A stretch of 64,000 nt of DNA from Alphaproteobacteria bacterium UBA6324 (GTDB lineage: Bacteria; Pseudomonadota; Alphaproteobacteria; CAAGCB01; CAG-977). Within the stretch, counting starts at the first letter, position 1. Each line of letters opens with the position of its first letter. Position numbers and translations under genes: made by a program. The DNA lies in the NCBI GenBank assembly GCA_002439085.1, contig DJSW01000012.1, forward strand, positions 30,408-94,407. Direction: 5' to 3'. Shown here in pieces: positions 53,926 to 62,855 of the stretch. A model generated the notes under the pieces. That model was given only the letters and a program-made list of their open reading frames with translations. It was not told where the DNA came from and did not search any database.

Positions 53926-54813
53926 ATGAAAGGCATTATTCTGGCGGGCGGATCGGGAACGCGGCTGTATCCCGCGACGATCGCGCTGTCCAAACAGATG
54001 ATTCCCGTTTACGACAAACCGATGATCTATTACCCGATGTCGCTGTTGATGCGCGCGGGGATTCGGGATGTTCTGGTCATTTCCACGCCGACCGATCTGC
54101 CGGGGTTTGAACGGTTGTTCGGCGACGGCGCGCATTTGGGCATGAACATTTCCTACGCCGAACAGGCCGTGCCGAACGGATTGGCGCAGGCGTTCGTTAT
54201 CGGCGCGGATTTCATCGGAAACGACACGGCGGCGTTGGTTTTGGGAGACAACATCTTTCACGGCCACGCCCTGACGCAGCAGCTGGAAAACGCGGCGAAA
54301 ATCAAGGACGGGGCGGTCGTGTTCGGGTGCTACGTTCACGATCCGGAACGTTACGGCGTCGTCGAATTCGACAAGGATTTCAACGCCGTCAGCATCGAGG
54401 AAAAGCCCGCGAAACCCAAATCGAACTACGCCGTTCCGGGGCTGTATTTCTATGACAACGAAGTCGTCGAAATCGCCAAAAACCTGAAGCCGTCGGCGCG
54501 CGGGGAATACGAAATCACCGATGTGAACAAGGAATACCTGCGTCGCGGAAAGCTGAAAGTCAACGTGTTTTCGCGCGATATCGACTGGTTCGACACGGGA
54601 ACGCACGACAGTTTGCTGCAGGCGTCGTCCTATGTCGAGGCGATCGAAAAGCGCAAGGGCATCAAAATCGCGTGTCTGGAGGAAATCGCCTTTGCCAAAG
54701 GGTTCATTTCCCGCGACGAACTGCGCGCGCGCGGCGAAACGATGTCCAAAACGGGGTACGGCCAGTATCTGTTGAAGCTGGCCGACGGTGTCATTTCAAC
54801 GCCGGAGTTTTAA
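53926..54813 (+). CDS. rmlA: Glucose-1-phosphate thymidylyltransferase
   Basis: A 295-residue enzyme forming dTDP-glucose from glucose-1-phosphate and dTTP, the first step to dTDP-L-rhamnose. It begins with the nucleotide-binding GGSGTRLYPAT loop, followed by KQMIPVYDKPMIYYP and GDNIFHG. Length fits RmlA. First of four rhamnose genes, with the next start 2 bases after its stop. No glycosyltransferase is in the window to show where the rhamnose goes. Confidence 0.97.
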   Translation: MKGIILAGGSGTRLYPATIALSKQMIPVYDKPMIYYPMSLLMRAGIRDVLVISTPTDLPGFERLFGDGAHLGMNISYAEQAVPNGLAQAFVIGADFIGNDTAALVLGDNIFHGHALTQQLENAAKIKDGAVVFGCYVHDPERYGVVEFDKDFNAVSIEEKPAKPKSNYAVPGLYFYDNEVVEIAKNLKPSARGEYEITDVNKEYLRRGKLKVNVFSRDIDWFDTGTHDSLLQASSYVEAIEKRKGIKIACLEEIAFAKGFISRDELRARGETMSKTGYGQYLLKLADGVISTPEF

Positions 54814-54815
54814 AA

Positions 54816-55364
54816 ATGCCTTTCATTCAAACGAAAATCAAAGACGTCGTCATTTTTGAACCGCGGATTTTCACGGACGACCGCGGCTATTTCTTTGAAA
54901 CGTACAACGAAAAGCTGTTCAACGACAACGGCGTGACGGCGAAGTTCGTGCAGGACAACCAGTCGAAATCGTCCTACGGCGTGATCCGCGGCCTGCATTT
55001 CCAAAAGGGCGAACACGCGCAGGCCAAGTTGGTGCGCGTGCTGCAGGGCAGGGTGCTGGATGTCGCGGTCGATTTGCGCAAAGGATCGGAAACGTACGGC
55101 AAACACGTCGCCGTCGAACTCAGCGACGTGAACAATTTGCAGCTGTTCATTCCGCGCGGATTCGCCCACGGATTTTCCGTGCTGTCGAAAACGGCGGTGT
55201 TCGCGTACAAATGCGACAACCTGTATTGCAAGGAATCCGAAGGTGGCATCGACTGCGCCGATCCCGATCTGGGCATTGACTGGCAGATTCCCGCCGAAGA
55301 CCGCGTCCTGTCCGAAAAGGACAAGGCGCATCCGCTGTTCAAGGATTTCGACTCATGCTTTTGA
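54816..55364 (+). CDS. rmlC: dTDP-4-dehydrorhamnose 3,5-epimerase
   Basis: A 182-residue cupin enzyme. The start at 54816 follows directly after the rmlA stop; open frame upstream of it belongs to a different frame of rmlA. Conserved residues include the RGLHFQ catalytic His, the KLVRVLQGRVLDVAVDLR strands and PRGFAHGFSVLS. It overlaps rmlD by 10 bases. Confidence 0.96.
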   Translation: MPFIQTKIKDVVIFEPRIFTDDRGYFFETYNEKLFNDNGVTAKFVQDNQSKSSYGVIRGLHFQKGEHAQAKLVRVLQGRVLDVAVDLRKGSETYGKHVAVELSDVNNLQLFIPRGFAHGFSVLSKTAVFAYKCDNLYCKESEGGIDCADPDLGIDWQIPAEDRVLSEKDKAHPLFKDFDSCF

Positions 55365-56173
55365 TTACCGGAGTGAACGGTCAGCTGGGAAGCGAGCTGA
55401 AAGCTTTGATGCCCGACGCGCTGGGCGTAGATATGCCCGATCTGGACATCACGGACGAAATGGCGGTCAGGGCGTTCGTCAAGGAAAACAATGTTGACAC
55501 GATCGTGAACTGTGCCGCCTACACCGCGGTGGACAAGGCCGAGGACGAACCCGAAAAATGCCGCGCGGTCAACGTGGACGGCGTCGCGAATTTGGGCAAG
55601 TCGGGGGCGAAAGTCGTTCATATTTCGACCGATTACGTTTTCGACGGGACGGGACACCGTCCGTATGTCGAAACGGACGCGACAAATCCCGTCAGCGTGT
55701 ATGGTGTGACCAAGCGCGACGGCGAAGAGGCGTTGAAAGCCGCGGCGGAAACCTGCGCGATCGTCCGCACGGCGTGGCTGTACAGCCCTTACGGCAACAA
55801 CTTTGTCAAAACGATGCGCCGGCTGGGGGCGGAACGCGACGGTTTGAACGTCGTGTTCGATCAGATCGGAACGCCGACGTGCGCCGCTGATTTGGCGCGG
55901 GCGATCGTCGATCTGCTGCCTCAAATCAAAGACGGCACAAAGGAAACCTACCACTTTTCAAACGAGGGCGTGTGCAGCTGGTACGACTTCGCCCGCGAAA
56001 TCATGATTTTGTCGGGGCTGGAATGTCGCGTCGAACCGATCGAATCGGCGCAGTATCCGACAAAGGCGAAACGGCCGTTCTATTCCGTTTTGAACAAAGC
56101 GAAAATCAAATCTTTGGGAATTAAAGTCCCGCATTGGCAGGAAAGTTTGGAAAAATGTCTGAAAAAATTTTAG
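55355..56173 (+). CDS. rmlD: dTDP-4-dehydrorhamnose reductase
   Basis: A 272-residue NAD(P)H-dependent short-chain reductase, last step of dTDP-L-rhamnose synthesis. It shows the nucleotide loop GVNGQLGSEL, the VNCAAYTAVDKAEDEP segment, STDYVFDG and the YGVTK catalytic Tyr/Lys motif. Starts within rmlC and overlaps rmlB by 19 bases, so the operon is tightly coupled. Confidence 0.96.
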   Translation: MLLITGVNGQLGSELKALMPDALGVDMPDLDITDEMAVRAFVKENNVDTIVNCAAYTAVDKAEDEPEKCRAVNVDGVANLGKSGAKVVHISTDYVFDGTGHRPYVETDATNPVSVYGVTKRDGEEALKAAAETCAIVRTAWLYSPYGNNFVKTMRRLGAERDGLNVVFDQIGTPTCAADLARAIVDLLPQIKDGTKETYHFSNEGVCSWYDFAREIMILSGLECRVEPIESAQYPTKAKRPFYSVLNKAKIKSLGIKVPHWQESLEKCLKKF

Positions 56174-57171
56174 TCACTGGCGGAGCCGGATTCATCGGTT
56201 CCAACTTCGTTCCGTATTTTTTGGCGGCGCATCCCGAATTGACGCTTGTCAATCTGGATAAAATGACCTATGCCGCCGACGAGCGCAACTTGACCGAAGT
56301 GCAGGGGAACCCCCGCTACATTTTCATCAAGGGCGACATCACCGACAAGGAATTGGTCGGCAGGATTTTCGACGAACACGATATCCGCGGCGTGATCCAT
56401 TTCGCGGCGGAAAGCCATGTGGACAATTCGATTTCGGGGCCTGAAATCTTTGTCAAAACGAACGTTTTGGGGACGTTTACTCTGCTGGACGCCGCGCGCC
56501 GCCATTGGATGGACGCGCCGAACGTCGTCAAGGCGGGGTACGAAAAATGCCGTTTCCACCACATTTCCACCGACGAGGTCTATGGAACGCTGGGCGAAAC
56601 GGGATTCTTCACAGAAACGACACCCTACGCGCCCAATTCGCCCTATTCCGCGTCGAAAGCCAGCTCCGATTTGTTGGTGCGCGCCTATCACCACACCTAC
56701 GGCATGAACGTGACGACATCGAACTGCTCGAACAACTACGGGCCGAAACAGCACGGCGAAAAGCTGATCCCGACGATTATCCGCAAATGCTTGAACGGCG
56801 AAAACATCCCCGTTTACGGCGACGGAAAGAACATCCGCGACTGGCTGTACGTTCTGGATCACTGCAAGGCGATCGATCTGGTCTGGCAAAAGGGGCGGTC
56901 GGGCGAAACGTACAACATCGGCGGGCGTAACGAACGCAACAACCTGCAGATCGTTGACACGATTTGCGCCATTCTGGATCGCGAAGTCCCGCGCAAGGAC
57001 GGCACGCCGTACAAGTCGCTGGTGACGTTCGTCAAAGACCGCGCCGGCCACGACCGCCGCTATGCCATCGACGCGACGAAGCTGGAAAACGAACTGGGCT
57101 GGAAAGCCGAGGAAACGTTCGACACCGGCATTGTCAAAACGGTCGAATGGTATTTGAAAAACCGCCGCTAA
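56155..57171 (+). CDS. rmlB: dTDP-glucose 4,6-dehydratase
   Basis: A 338-residue extended short-chain dehydrogenase. It has the NAD loop GGAGFIGSNF, FAAESHVDNS, STDEVYG and the catalytic YSASKASSD. The start at 56155 is the ATG giving the standard N-terminus; the frame is open 7 codons upstream. Order rmlA-C-D-B is a rearranged form of the rhamnose operon, all genes overlapping or nearly so. Confidence 0.96.
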   Translation: MSEKILVTGGAGFIGSNFVPYFLAAHPELTLVNLDKMTYAADERNLTEVQGNPRYIFIKGDITDKELVGRIFDEHDIRGVIHFAAESHVDNSISGPEIFVKTNVLGTFTLLDAARRHWMDAPNVVKAGYEKCRFHHISTDEVYGTLGETGFFTETTPYAPNSPYSASKASSDLLVRAYHHTYGMNVTTSNCSNNYGPKQHGEKLIPTIIRKCLNGENIPVYGDGKNIRDWLYVLDHCKAIDLVWQKGRSGETYNIGGRNERNNLQIVDTICAILDREVPRKDGTPYKSLVTFVKDRAGHDRRYAIDATKLENELGWKAEETFDTGIVKTVEWYLKNRR

Positions 57172-57196
57172 AGGCTTTTTTCGACAAAAAATATCC

Positions 57197-57225
57197 TTGT
57201 CAAGCCCGCCCTTTTTCGCTAAACT
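57197..57225 (+). promoter_or_regulatory. Predicted glgX promoter
   Basis: TTGTCA and TAAACT separated by 17 bases, ending 32 bases before the glgX start. It overlaps the 5' arm of the inverted repeat at 57205-57252. Confidence 0.5.
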
Positions 57226-57257
57226 TTGTCTAATCAAACGAGAAAGGGCGGGTTTTT
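57205..57257 (+). terminator. Terminator-like hairpin ending at the glgX start codon
   Basis: CCCGCCCTTT (57205-57214) and AAAGGGCGGG (57243-57252) form a perfect 10-bp stem with a 28-base loop, followed by TTTTT directly before the glgX ATG. The 3' arm is also the probable glgX ribosome site. Confidence 0.55.
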
Positions 57258-59444
57258 ATGACTGCTGAAATTTTAAAGGGAAATCCCGAAAAACTGGGCG
57301 CGACGTATGACGGAAAGGGCGTGAACTTCGCGCTGTTTTCCGAAAACGCGACGAAAGTCGAGCTGTGCCTGTTCGACGAACACGACAACGAAACGCGAAT
57401 TGAATTGCCGAGCCGGTCGGACGACGGCGTTTGGTCGGGGTATCTGCCCGATGCGAAACCGGGGATGCGCTACGGCTACCGCGTGGACGGGCCTTACGAT
57501 CCCGACCGCGGGATGCGTTTCAATCCGAACAAGCTGCTGATCGACCCCTACGCCCGCCAGCTGGATCGCGAATTTGAATGGAGCGACGATTTTCTGGCGT
57601 CCTGGCCCGATGATAAGAAATCGAAAAACACCGTTGACACGGGTAAAATCGCGCCCAAGGCGATCATTCAGGATCCCGCCGCTTTGAAAGCCGTCGGCAC
57701 GGTTGAAAAACCGAACGTGCCGTGGGATCAGACCGTCGTTTACGAAACTCACGCCAAGGGCTTTACGATGAAACATCCCGACGTTCCCGCCGCCGACAAG
57801 GGCAAATTCGCGGGAATGGCGAATCCCGAAGTGATGAAATACATTGACGAACAGGGGATTTCCTCGGTCGAATTGCTGCCGGTTCAGGCGTTCGCGACCG
57901 ACGGCGCCGTCGCCAAAAACGGGCTGTCGAACTATTGGGGGTACGAACCGATCGCGTATTTCGCGCCGCACCCCGATTACGGCGACCCCGTCGAATTTAA
58001 AAAAATGGTCAACGCCTATCACGCGGCGGGCAAGGAAGTCATCATGGATGTCGTCTATAACCATATGGGCGAGGGCGACGCGCACACGCAGATGCTGAGT
58101 TTGAAAGGCATCGACAGCGCGTATTACTATGTTCACAACCCGAACGACAAATCCGAATACCGGCAGGAAACGGGATGCGGCAACGCTTTGGACATGACAA
58201 AGCCGATGGCGCGCCGTCTGGCGGTCGATTCCCTGCGCTATTGGGCGGAGGAAATGGGCGTTGACGGGTTCCGTTTCGATTTGGCGACCGTCATGGGGCG
58301 CGGACGCGAAGGCGATCCGGCCAACCGCGACTTTGACAAAAACCACCCGTTCTATCAGGCTTTGAAAGCCGATCCCGTTTTGTCAAAATGCAAACTGATC
58401 GCCGAACCGTGGGATTGTTGCGGCGGCGGGTATCAGGTCGGCAATTTCCAGAAAAACTGGATGCAGTGGAACGACCGTTTTCGCGATGACACGCGCCGGT
58501 TTTGGTGCGGGAACGAGGGATTCGCCGCCAAAATGGCGCAACGCATGACCGCGTCCGACGATCTGCGGAACGAAGGTGAAAAAATGTCGCCGACCGTCAA
58601 TTTCGTGACGGCGCACGACGGCTTTACCGCCAAAGACCTGTGGTCGTACGAACAGAAGCACAACGAAGCCAACCCGTGGCACAATCAGGACGGCGCGAAC
58701 CAGAATTTCGGCCGCAACTGGGGGCACGAGGGCTATCGCGACGAAGGGCTGGACGAGTTCCGCAACAAAATGGTGCGTAATTTGGAAGCGACGCTGTTGA
58801 TGGCGGCGGGCGTGCCGATGCGTTTGGCGGGCGACGAGTTCAACCGTTCCCAAAACGGCAACAACAACCCGTATTGTCAGGACAACGAAACCAGCTGGGT
58901 GAATTGGGACAAGCTGACCGACCGCGATGTCAAATCCGCGGAAATGGTTGGGTTTATGACGAAATTGCGCCGCGACCACCCCGCTTTGGCGAACGTCGAT
59001 TATTTCGACGGCCAACCCGTTGACGACAAGGGGACGAAAGACATCACGTTCGTGCGTCCCGACGGTCGGGAAATGACCGGCGGCGACTGGCAGCCTTACG
59101 CCAAAACGCTGTCGTATGTTCTGGCGGGGGAAAGGGTCAAAAAGGACGGCAAGCCCGCGGACGACGATTTTATGATCATCATGAACGCGCATAACGGCGA
59201 AGTCGATTTCAAAACGCCGCCCGCGCCGAACGGGCAGAAATGGGAGGTCGCTTTCGACACCGCGCATTTGGGGGTGGAAAAACTGCCCGTTGAACAGCGC
59301 GTGATCAAAGATGGCAACTATCGCGCCCAACCTCATTCGATGGTCGTTTTGCAGGCCGTGCGCGAGGAAAACCGCCAAAAACAGCGGCAAAACCAGACGA
59401 CAAGCGTCCTTGCCCAAATGAAAAACAGGCACTTTTCCAGATAA
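57258..59444 (+). CDS. glgX: Glycogen debranching enzyme GlgX
   Basis: A 728-residue GH13 enzyme that cleaves alpha-1,6 branches of phosphorylase-limit glycogen. An N-terminal CBM48-like domain (about 8-110) precedes the catalytic barrel with VVYNHMGEG, the nucleophile in GVDGFRFDLATVMGR, the acid in IAEPWDCCGGGYQVG and VTAHDGFTAKD. Relative to family members it has a somewhat short C-domain and a basic, Gln-rich tail. No other glycogen gene is nearby. It is expressed from its own promoter after the rml operon. Confidence 0.95.
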   Translation: MTAEILKGNPEKLGATYDGKGVNFALFSENATKVELCLFDEHDNETRIELPSRSDDGVWSGYLPDAKPGMRYGYRVDGPYDPDRGMRFNPNKLLIDPYARQLDREFEWSDDFLASWPDDKKSKNTVDTGKIAPKAIIQDPAALKAVGTVEKPNVPWDQTVVYETHAKGFTMKHPDVPAADKGKFAGMANPEVMKYIDEQGISSVELLPVQAFATDGAVAKNGLSNYWGYEPIAYFAPHPDYGDPVEFKKMVNAYHAAGKEVIMDVVYNHMGEGDAHTQMLSLKGIDSAYYYVHNPNDKSEYRQETGCGNALDMTKPMARRLAVDSLRYWAEEMGVDGFRFDLATVMGRGREGDPANRDFDKNHPFYQALKADPVLSKCKLIAEPWDCCGGGYQVGNFQKNWMQWNDRFRDDTRRFWCGNEGFAAKMAQRMTASDDLRNEGEKMSPTVNFVTAHDGFTAKDLWSYEQKHNEANPWHNQDGANQNFGRNWGHEGYRDEGLDEFRNKMVRNLEATLLMAAGVPMRLAGDEFNRSQNGNNNPYCQDNETSWVNWDKLTDRDVKSAEMVGFMTKLRRDHPALANVDYFDGQPVDDKGTKDITFVRPDGREMTGGDWQPYAKTLSYVLAGERVKKDGKPADDDFMIIMNAHNGEVDFKTPPAPNGQKWEVAFDTAHLGVEKLPVEQRVIKDGNYRAQPHSMVVLQAVREENRQKQRQNQTTSVLAQMKNRHFSR

Positions 59445-59449
59445 GACGT

Positions 59450-59467
59450 GCGGAAAATTCCGCTTTT
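59450..59467 (+). terminator. Weak terminator after glgX
   Basis: GCGGA and TCCGC with a tiny loop, followed by TTTTATT, six bases beyond the stop. The stem is short, so termination may be partial. Confidence 0.4.
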
Positions 59468-59677
59468 ATTGAAAGACGTTACGGCGGCGTTCGGGGGAAT
59501 ACTCGGGCGTCGCCGTAAAATGTCGGAGCGCGCGTCGCCAAGGCCGGATCGCTGTGTCGCGTTTGAGAACCGGTCGGGCGGCCGACCGGAAAAAACGGTT
59601 GATGCCGCGGCCGGAAAACAGCGCGGAAAAACACGCCGGAAAACAGCGGAAAATTTGAAAAAAAACGTTTATTTCCC

Positions 59678-59706
59678 TTGACTTTGACGGGGATGTTTGT
59701 CATATT
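59678..59706 (+). promoter_or_regulatory. str operon promoter
   Basis: TTGACT and CATATT separated by 17 bases, followed by an AT-rich start region. It lies about 170 bases before rpsL. Confidence 0.6.
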
Positions 59707-59775
59707 CGGTTTGAAAAAGTGACGGATAAAGGGACGGGAGTTTCTGCGTCGCGTCGCTTTTAAGAGTTTGAAAAC

Positions 59776-59795
59776 GGCTGGTTTCAGCCATTTTT
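59776..59795 (+). promoter_or_regulatory. Attenuator-like hairpin in the str operon leader
   Basis: GGCTG and CAGCC with a GTTT loop, followed by ATTTTT. It resembles a short intrinsic terminator within the untranslated leader. Confidence 0.35.
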
Positions 59796-59876
59796 GAAGA
59801 TTAGCTTTTCGGTTCGGCCGCAGAGGTTTGAATCGAGTAAGTGTGTTGTAACGGTTAGATAGGAAAGAGGAATTTA

Positions 59877-60248
59877 ATGCCTACAATTAACCAATTAATT
59901 CGCAGTCCGCGTAAACCGCGCATTAAACGCAACAAAGCTCCCGCTTTGCAGGCCTGCCCGCAGAAGCGCGGCGTTTGCACGCGTGTTTATACCACGACTC
60001 CGAAAAAGCCGAACTCCGCTTTGCGTAAAGTCGCGCGTGTTCGTTTGACCAACAGTGCTGAAGTTTTAAGCTACATCCCCGGCGAAGGACATAACTTGCA
60101 GGAACACTCCGTTGTCCTGATCCGCGGCGGTCGTGTGAAAGACTTGCCCGGCGTTCGTTACCACATCATCCGCGGTACGTTGGATACGCAGGGTATCGCC
60201 GCCCGTCGTCAGAGCCGCTCTCTGTACGGCGCGAAACGTCCCAAGTAA
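59877..60248 (+). CDS. rpsL: 30S ribosomal protein S12
   Basis: A 123-residue protein of the decoding centre. Sequence is standard: MPTINQLIR start, TTPKKPNSALRKVARVRL loop with the Lys residues where streptomycin-resistance changes occur all in wild-type form, and GVKD-like GRVKDLPGVRYH. AAAGAGG precedes the start. Codon choice is that of a highly expressed gene (CGT, GTT, GGT), unlike the rest of the window. First gene of the str operon. Confidence 0.99.
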   Translation: MPTINQLIRSPRKPRIKRNKAPALQACPQKRGVCTRVYTTTPKKPNSALRKVARVRLTNSAEVLSYIPGEGHNLQEHSVVLIRGGRVKDLPGVRYHIIRGTLDTQGIAARRQSRSLYGAKRPK

Positions 60249-60263
60249 TAGAAAGGAAAGATT

Positions 60264-60734
60264 ATGTCTCGTCGTCACGCTGCAGTAAAACGTGAAATCG
60301 TCCCCGACGCCAAATACGGCGACGTGGTCGTTGCTAAATTTATGAACTGCGTCATGTTGCATGGCGCCAAAGCTACCGCCGAAAAGATCGTTTACGGCGC
60401 TCTGGATCGCGTAGCTGAAAAAACCAAACAGGAACCCCTGAAAGCTTTCAATGAAGCTTTGGATAACGTGAAGCCGGCCGTTGAAGTCCGCTCCCGCCGC
60501 GTCGGCGGTGCGACCTATCAGGTTCCTGTCGAAGTCCGTCCGGAAAGAAAGCAGGCTCTGGCGATCCGCTGGATCATCGCCGCCGCCCGCAACCGTTCCG
60601 AACAGACGATGGAACAGCGCTTGGCCGGTGAATTCATGGACGCTTTGTCCAACAAGGGGGCCGCCGTCCGCAAACGTGAAGATACGCATCGCATGGCGGA
60701 AGCTAACAAAGCTTTCTCGCATTATCGTTGGTAA
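60264..60734 (+). CDS. rpsG: 30S ribosomal protein S7
   Basis: A 156-residue primary 16S rRNA-binding protein of the 30S head. Family segments MSRRHAAVKREIVPDAKYGD, VGGATYQVPVEVRPERKQAL and RWIIAAARNRSEQTMEQRLA are conserved. AGGAAAG precedes the start, 15 bases after rpsL. In E. coli S7 controls this operon by binding between rpsL and rpsG; the 15-base gap here leaves little room for that site. Confidence 0.99.
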   Translation: MSRRHAAVKREIVPDAKYGDVVVAKFMNCVMLHGAKATAEKIVYGALDRVAEKTKQEPLKAFNEALDNVKPAVEVRSRRVGGATYQVPVEVRPERKQALAIRWIIAAARNRSEQTMEQRLAGEFMDALSNKGAAVRKREDTHRMAEANKAFSHYRW

Positions 60735-60758
60735 TCAGTTAGAGAAGGTTTTTGTGTA

Positions 60759-62834
60759 ATGGCTCGTACAACCCCCATTGAAAAATATCGCAATATCGGC
60801 ATCATGGCGCACATCGACGCCGGTAAAACGACGACAACCGAACGTATTCTGTACTACACCGGCAAGTCCCACAAAATCGGCGAAGTCCATGACGGCGCCG
60901 CCACGATGGACTTCATGGTGCAGGAACAGGAACGCGGCATTACGATTCAGTCCGCGGCGACGACGTGCTTCTGGCGCGGTCACCGTCTGAACATCATCGA
61001 CACCCCGGGGCACGTTGACTTCACGGTTGAAGTCGAACGCTCCTTGCGCGTCTTGGACGGCGCGGTCGCCGTTTTCGACGGCGTCGCCGGTGTCGAACCG
61101 CAGTCCGAAACCGTTTGGCGTCAGGCCGACAAGTACAAAGTTCCCCGTATCTGCTTCGTCAACAAGATGGACCGTATCGGTGCGAACTTCCTGCGTGCCG
61201 TCGGCATGATCAAGGAACGTCTGGGTGCCACGCCCATCGTGATGACGCTGCCGATCGGTGCCGAATCCGAATTCGCGGGCGTTGTTGACGTTTTGAACAA
61301 ACGCTCCATCATTTGGAACGGCGAACATCTGGGCGCCGAATTCACTTACGGTGAAGTTCCGGCCGACCTGAAGGAATTGACCGACAAGTACCACGCCGAA
61401 ATGGTCGAAACCGTCGTCGAACAGGACGATCAGGCGATGGAAGACTACTTGGAAGGCAAGGAAATCTCTTTGGAAACGTTGCAGAAATGCATCCGCAAGG
61501 GCACGATTTCCATGAGCTTCGTTCCCGTCCTGTGCGGTTCTTCGTTCAAAAACAAAGGCGTTCAGCCGATGTTGGACGCGGTCGTCGATTACCTGCCGTC
61601 TCCGCTGGACATTCCGCCCGTCGCTTGCACGACTCCGGACGGCAAGGAAGCCGTTCGCCACGCGACCGACGACGAACCCTTGGCCGCTTTGGCGTTCAAG
61701 ATCATGAACGACCCGTTTGTCGGTTCTTTGACGTTCGCACGTATCTATTCGGGCACGATGACCGCCGGTTCGTATGTTCTGAACTCCGTCAAGGAAAAGA
61801 AGGAACGTATCGGCCGTATGCTGTTGATGCACGCGAACCACCGTGAAGAAATCAAAGAAGCCAACGCCGGCGATATTGTCGCTTTGGTCGGTTTGAAAGA
61901 AACCACGACGGGTGAAACGCTGTGCGCCGACAACGCGCCGGTCATCTTGGAAAAGATGGAATTCCCCGAACCCGTTATCGAAGTCGCCGTCGAACCGAAA
62001 ACGAAAGTTGACGTTGAAAAGATGGGCTTGGCTTTGAACCGTTTGGCGATGGAAGACCCGTCGTTCCGTGTTTCTTCCGACGCGGAAAGCGGACAGACCA
62101 TCATTAAAGGGATGGGCGAATTGCACTTGGAAATCATCGTTGACCGTCTGAAACGCGAATTCAAGGTTGACGCGAACGTGGGTGCCCCGCAGGTTGCTTA
62201 CCGTGAAACGATTTCCCAGCCTTACGAAATCGACTACACGCACAAAAAGCAGTCCGGCGGTTCCGGTCAGTTCGCGCGTGTCAAGATTCGTTTTGAACCG
62301 TTGGAACCGGGGTCGGGGTTTGTCTTTGAAAACACCGTCGTCGGCGGCAACGTTCCCAAAGAATACATCCCCGGCGTCGAAAAAGGTTTGCGCGCCGCTA
62401 TGGAAACGGGCGTGATCGCCGGCTTCCCCTGCACGGACTTCAAAGCGAACCTGTTCGACGGTGCTTATCATGACGTTGACTCTTCGACGATGGCGTTTGA
62501 AATCGCGGCTCGCGCGGCTTTCCGCGAAGGCATTGCGAAAGCGAAACCCAAGCTGTTGGAACCGATCATGAAAGTGGAAGTTGTCACGCCCGAAGATTAC
62601 ATGGGTGACATCATCGGCGACTTGAACAGCCGCCGCGGTCAGGTGTCCGGCATGGATCAGCGCGGCAACGCCCGTGTGATCGACGCGACTGTTCCTCTGT
62701 CCTCTATGTTCGGATATGTGAACACGCTGCGTTCCATGAGCCAGGGACGCGCCCAGTACTCGATGGTGTTTTCGCACTATGCCGAAGTGCCGGCAAATGT
62801 CGCTGAAGAAATCAAAGCCAAGGTTAACGGTTAA
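60759..62834 (+). CDS. fusA: Elongation factor G
   Basis: A 691-residue translocase GTPase. G motifs: AHIDAGKTTTTE (P-loop), GITIQSAATT, DTPGHVDFT, NKMDRIGANF. Domains II to V follow, with QSGGSGQFARV in domain IV. Full length. It lies 24 bases after rpsG and 21 bases before tuf, in the usual order, with codon bias of highly expressed genes. Confidence 0.99.
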   Translation: MARTTPIEKYRNIGIMAHIDAGKTTTTERILYYTGKSHKIGEVHDGAATMDFMVQEQERGITIQSAATTCFWRGHRLNIIDTPGHVDFTVEVERSLRVLDGAVAVFDGVAGVEPQSETVWRQADKYKVPRICFVNKMDRIGANFLRAVGMIKERLGATPIVMTLPIGAESEFAGVVDVLNKRSIIWNGEHLGAEFTYGEVPADLKELTDKYHAEMVETVVEQDDQAMEDYLEGKEISLETLQKCIRKGTISMSFVPVLCGSSFKNKGVQPMLDAVVDYLPSPLDIPPVACTTPDGKEAVRHATDDEPLAALAFKIMNDPFVGSLTFARIYSGTMTAGSYVLNSVKEKKERIGRMLLMHANHREEIKEANAGDIVALVGLKETTTGETLCADNAPVILEKMEFPEPVIEVAVEPKTKVDVEKMGLALNRLAMEDPSFRVSSDAESGQTIIKGMGELHLEIIVDRLKREFKVDANVGAPQVAYRETISQPYEIDYTHKKQSGGSGQFARVKIRFEPLEPGSGFVFENTVVGGNVPKEYIPGVEKGLRAAMETGVIAGFPCTDFKANLFDGAYHDVDSSTMAFEIAARAAFREGIAKAKPKLLEPIMKVEVVTPEDYMGDIIGDLNSRRGQVSGMDQRGNARVIDATVPLSSMFGYVNTLRSMSQGRAQYSMVFSHYAEVPANVAEEIKAKVNG

Positions 62835-62855
62835 GAATTTGGAGTTTTAAAAGAA

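Larger units (their letters stand above)
59445..59876 (+). other. 432-base gap: str operon promoter and leader
   Basis: No convincing gene. A short 6-bp hairpin with T residues at 59450-59467 may end glgX. A promoter (59678-59706) begins a leader of about 165 bases with a small hairpin (59776-59795). A 77-codon open frame at 59448-59681 has no ribosome site or family likeness. Confidence 0.6.

Noticed and set aside
59448..59681. 77-codon open frame before the str operon
   Set aside because: No ribosome site, basic low-complexity composition, and it lies in an expected promoter region.
60735..62777. 680-codon open frame antisense to fusA
   Set aside because: Complement of a highly conserved gene; composition is not protein-like.
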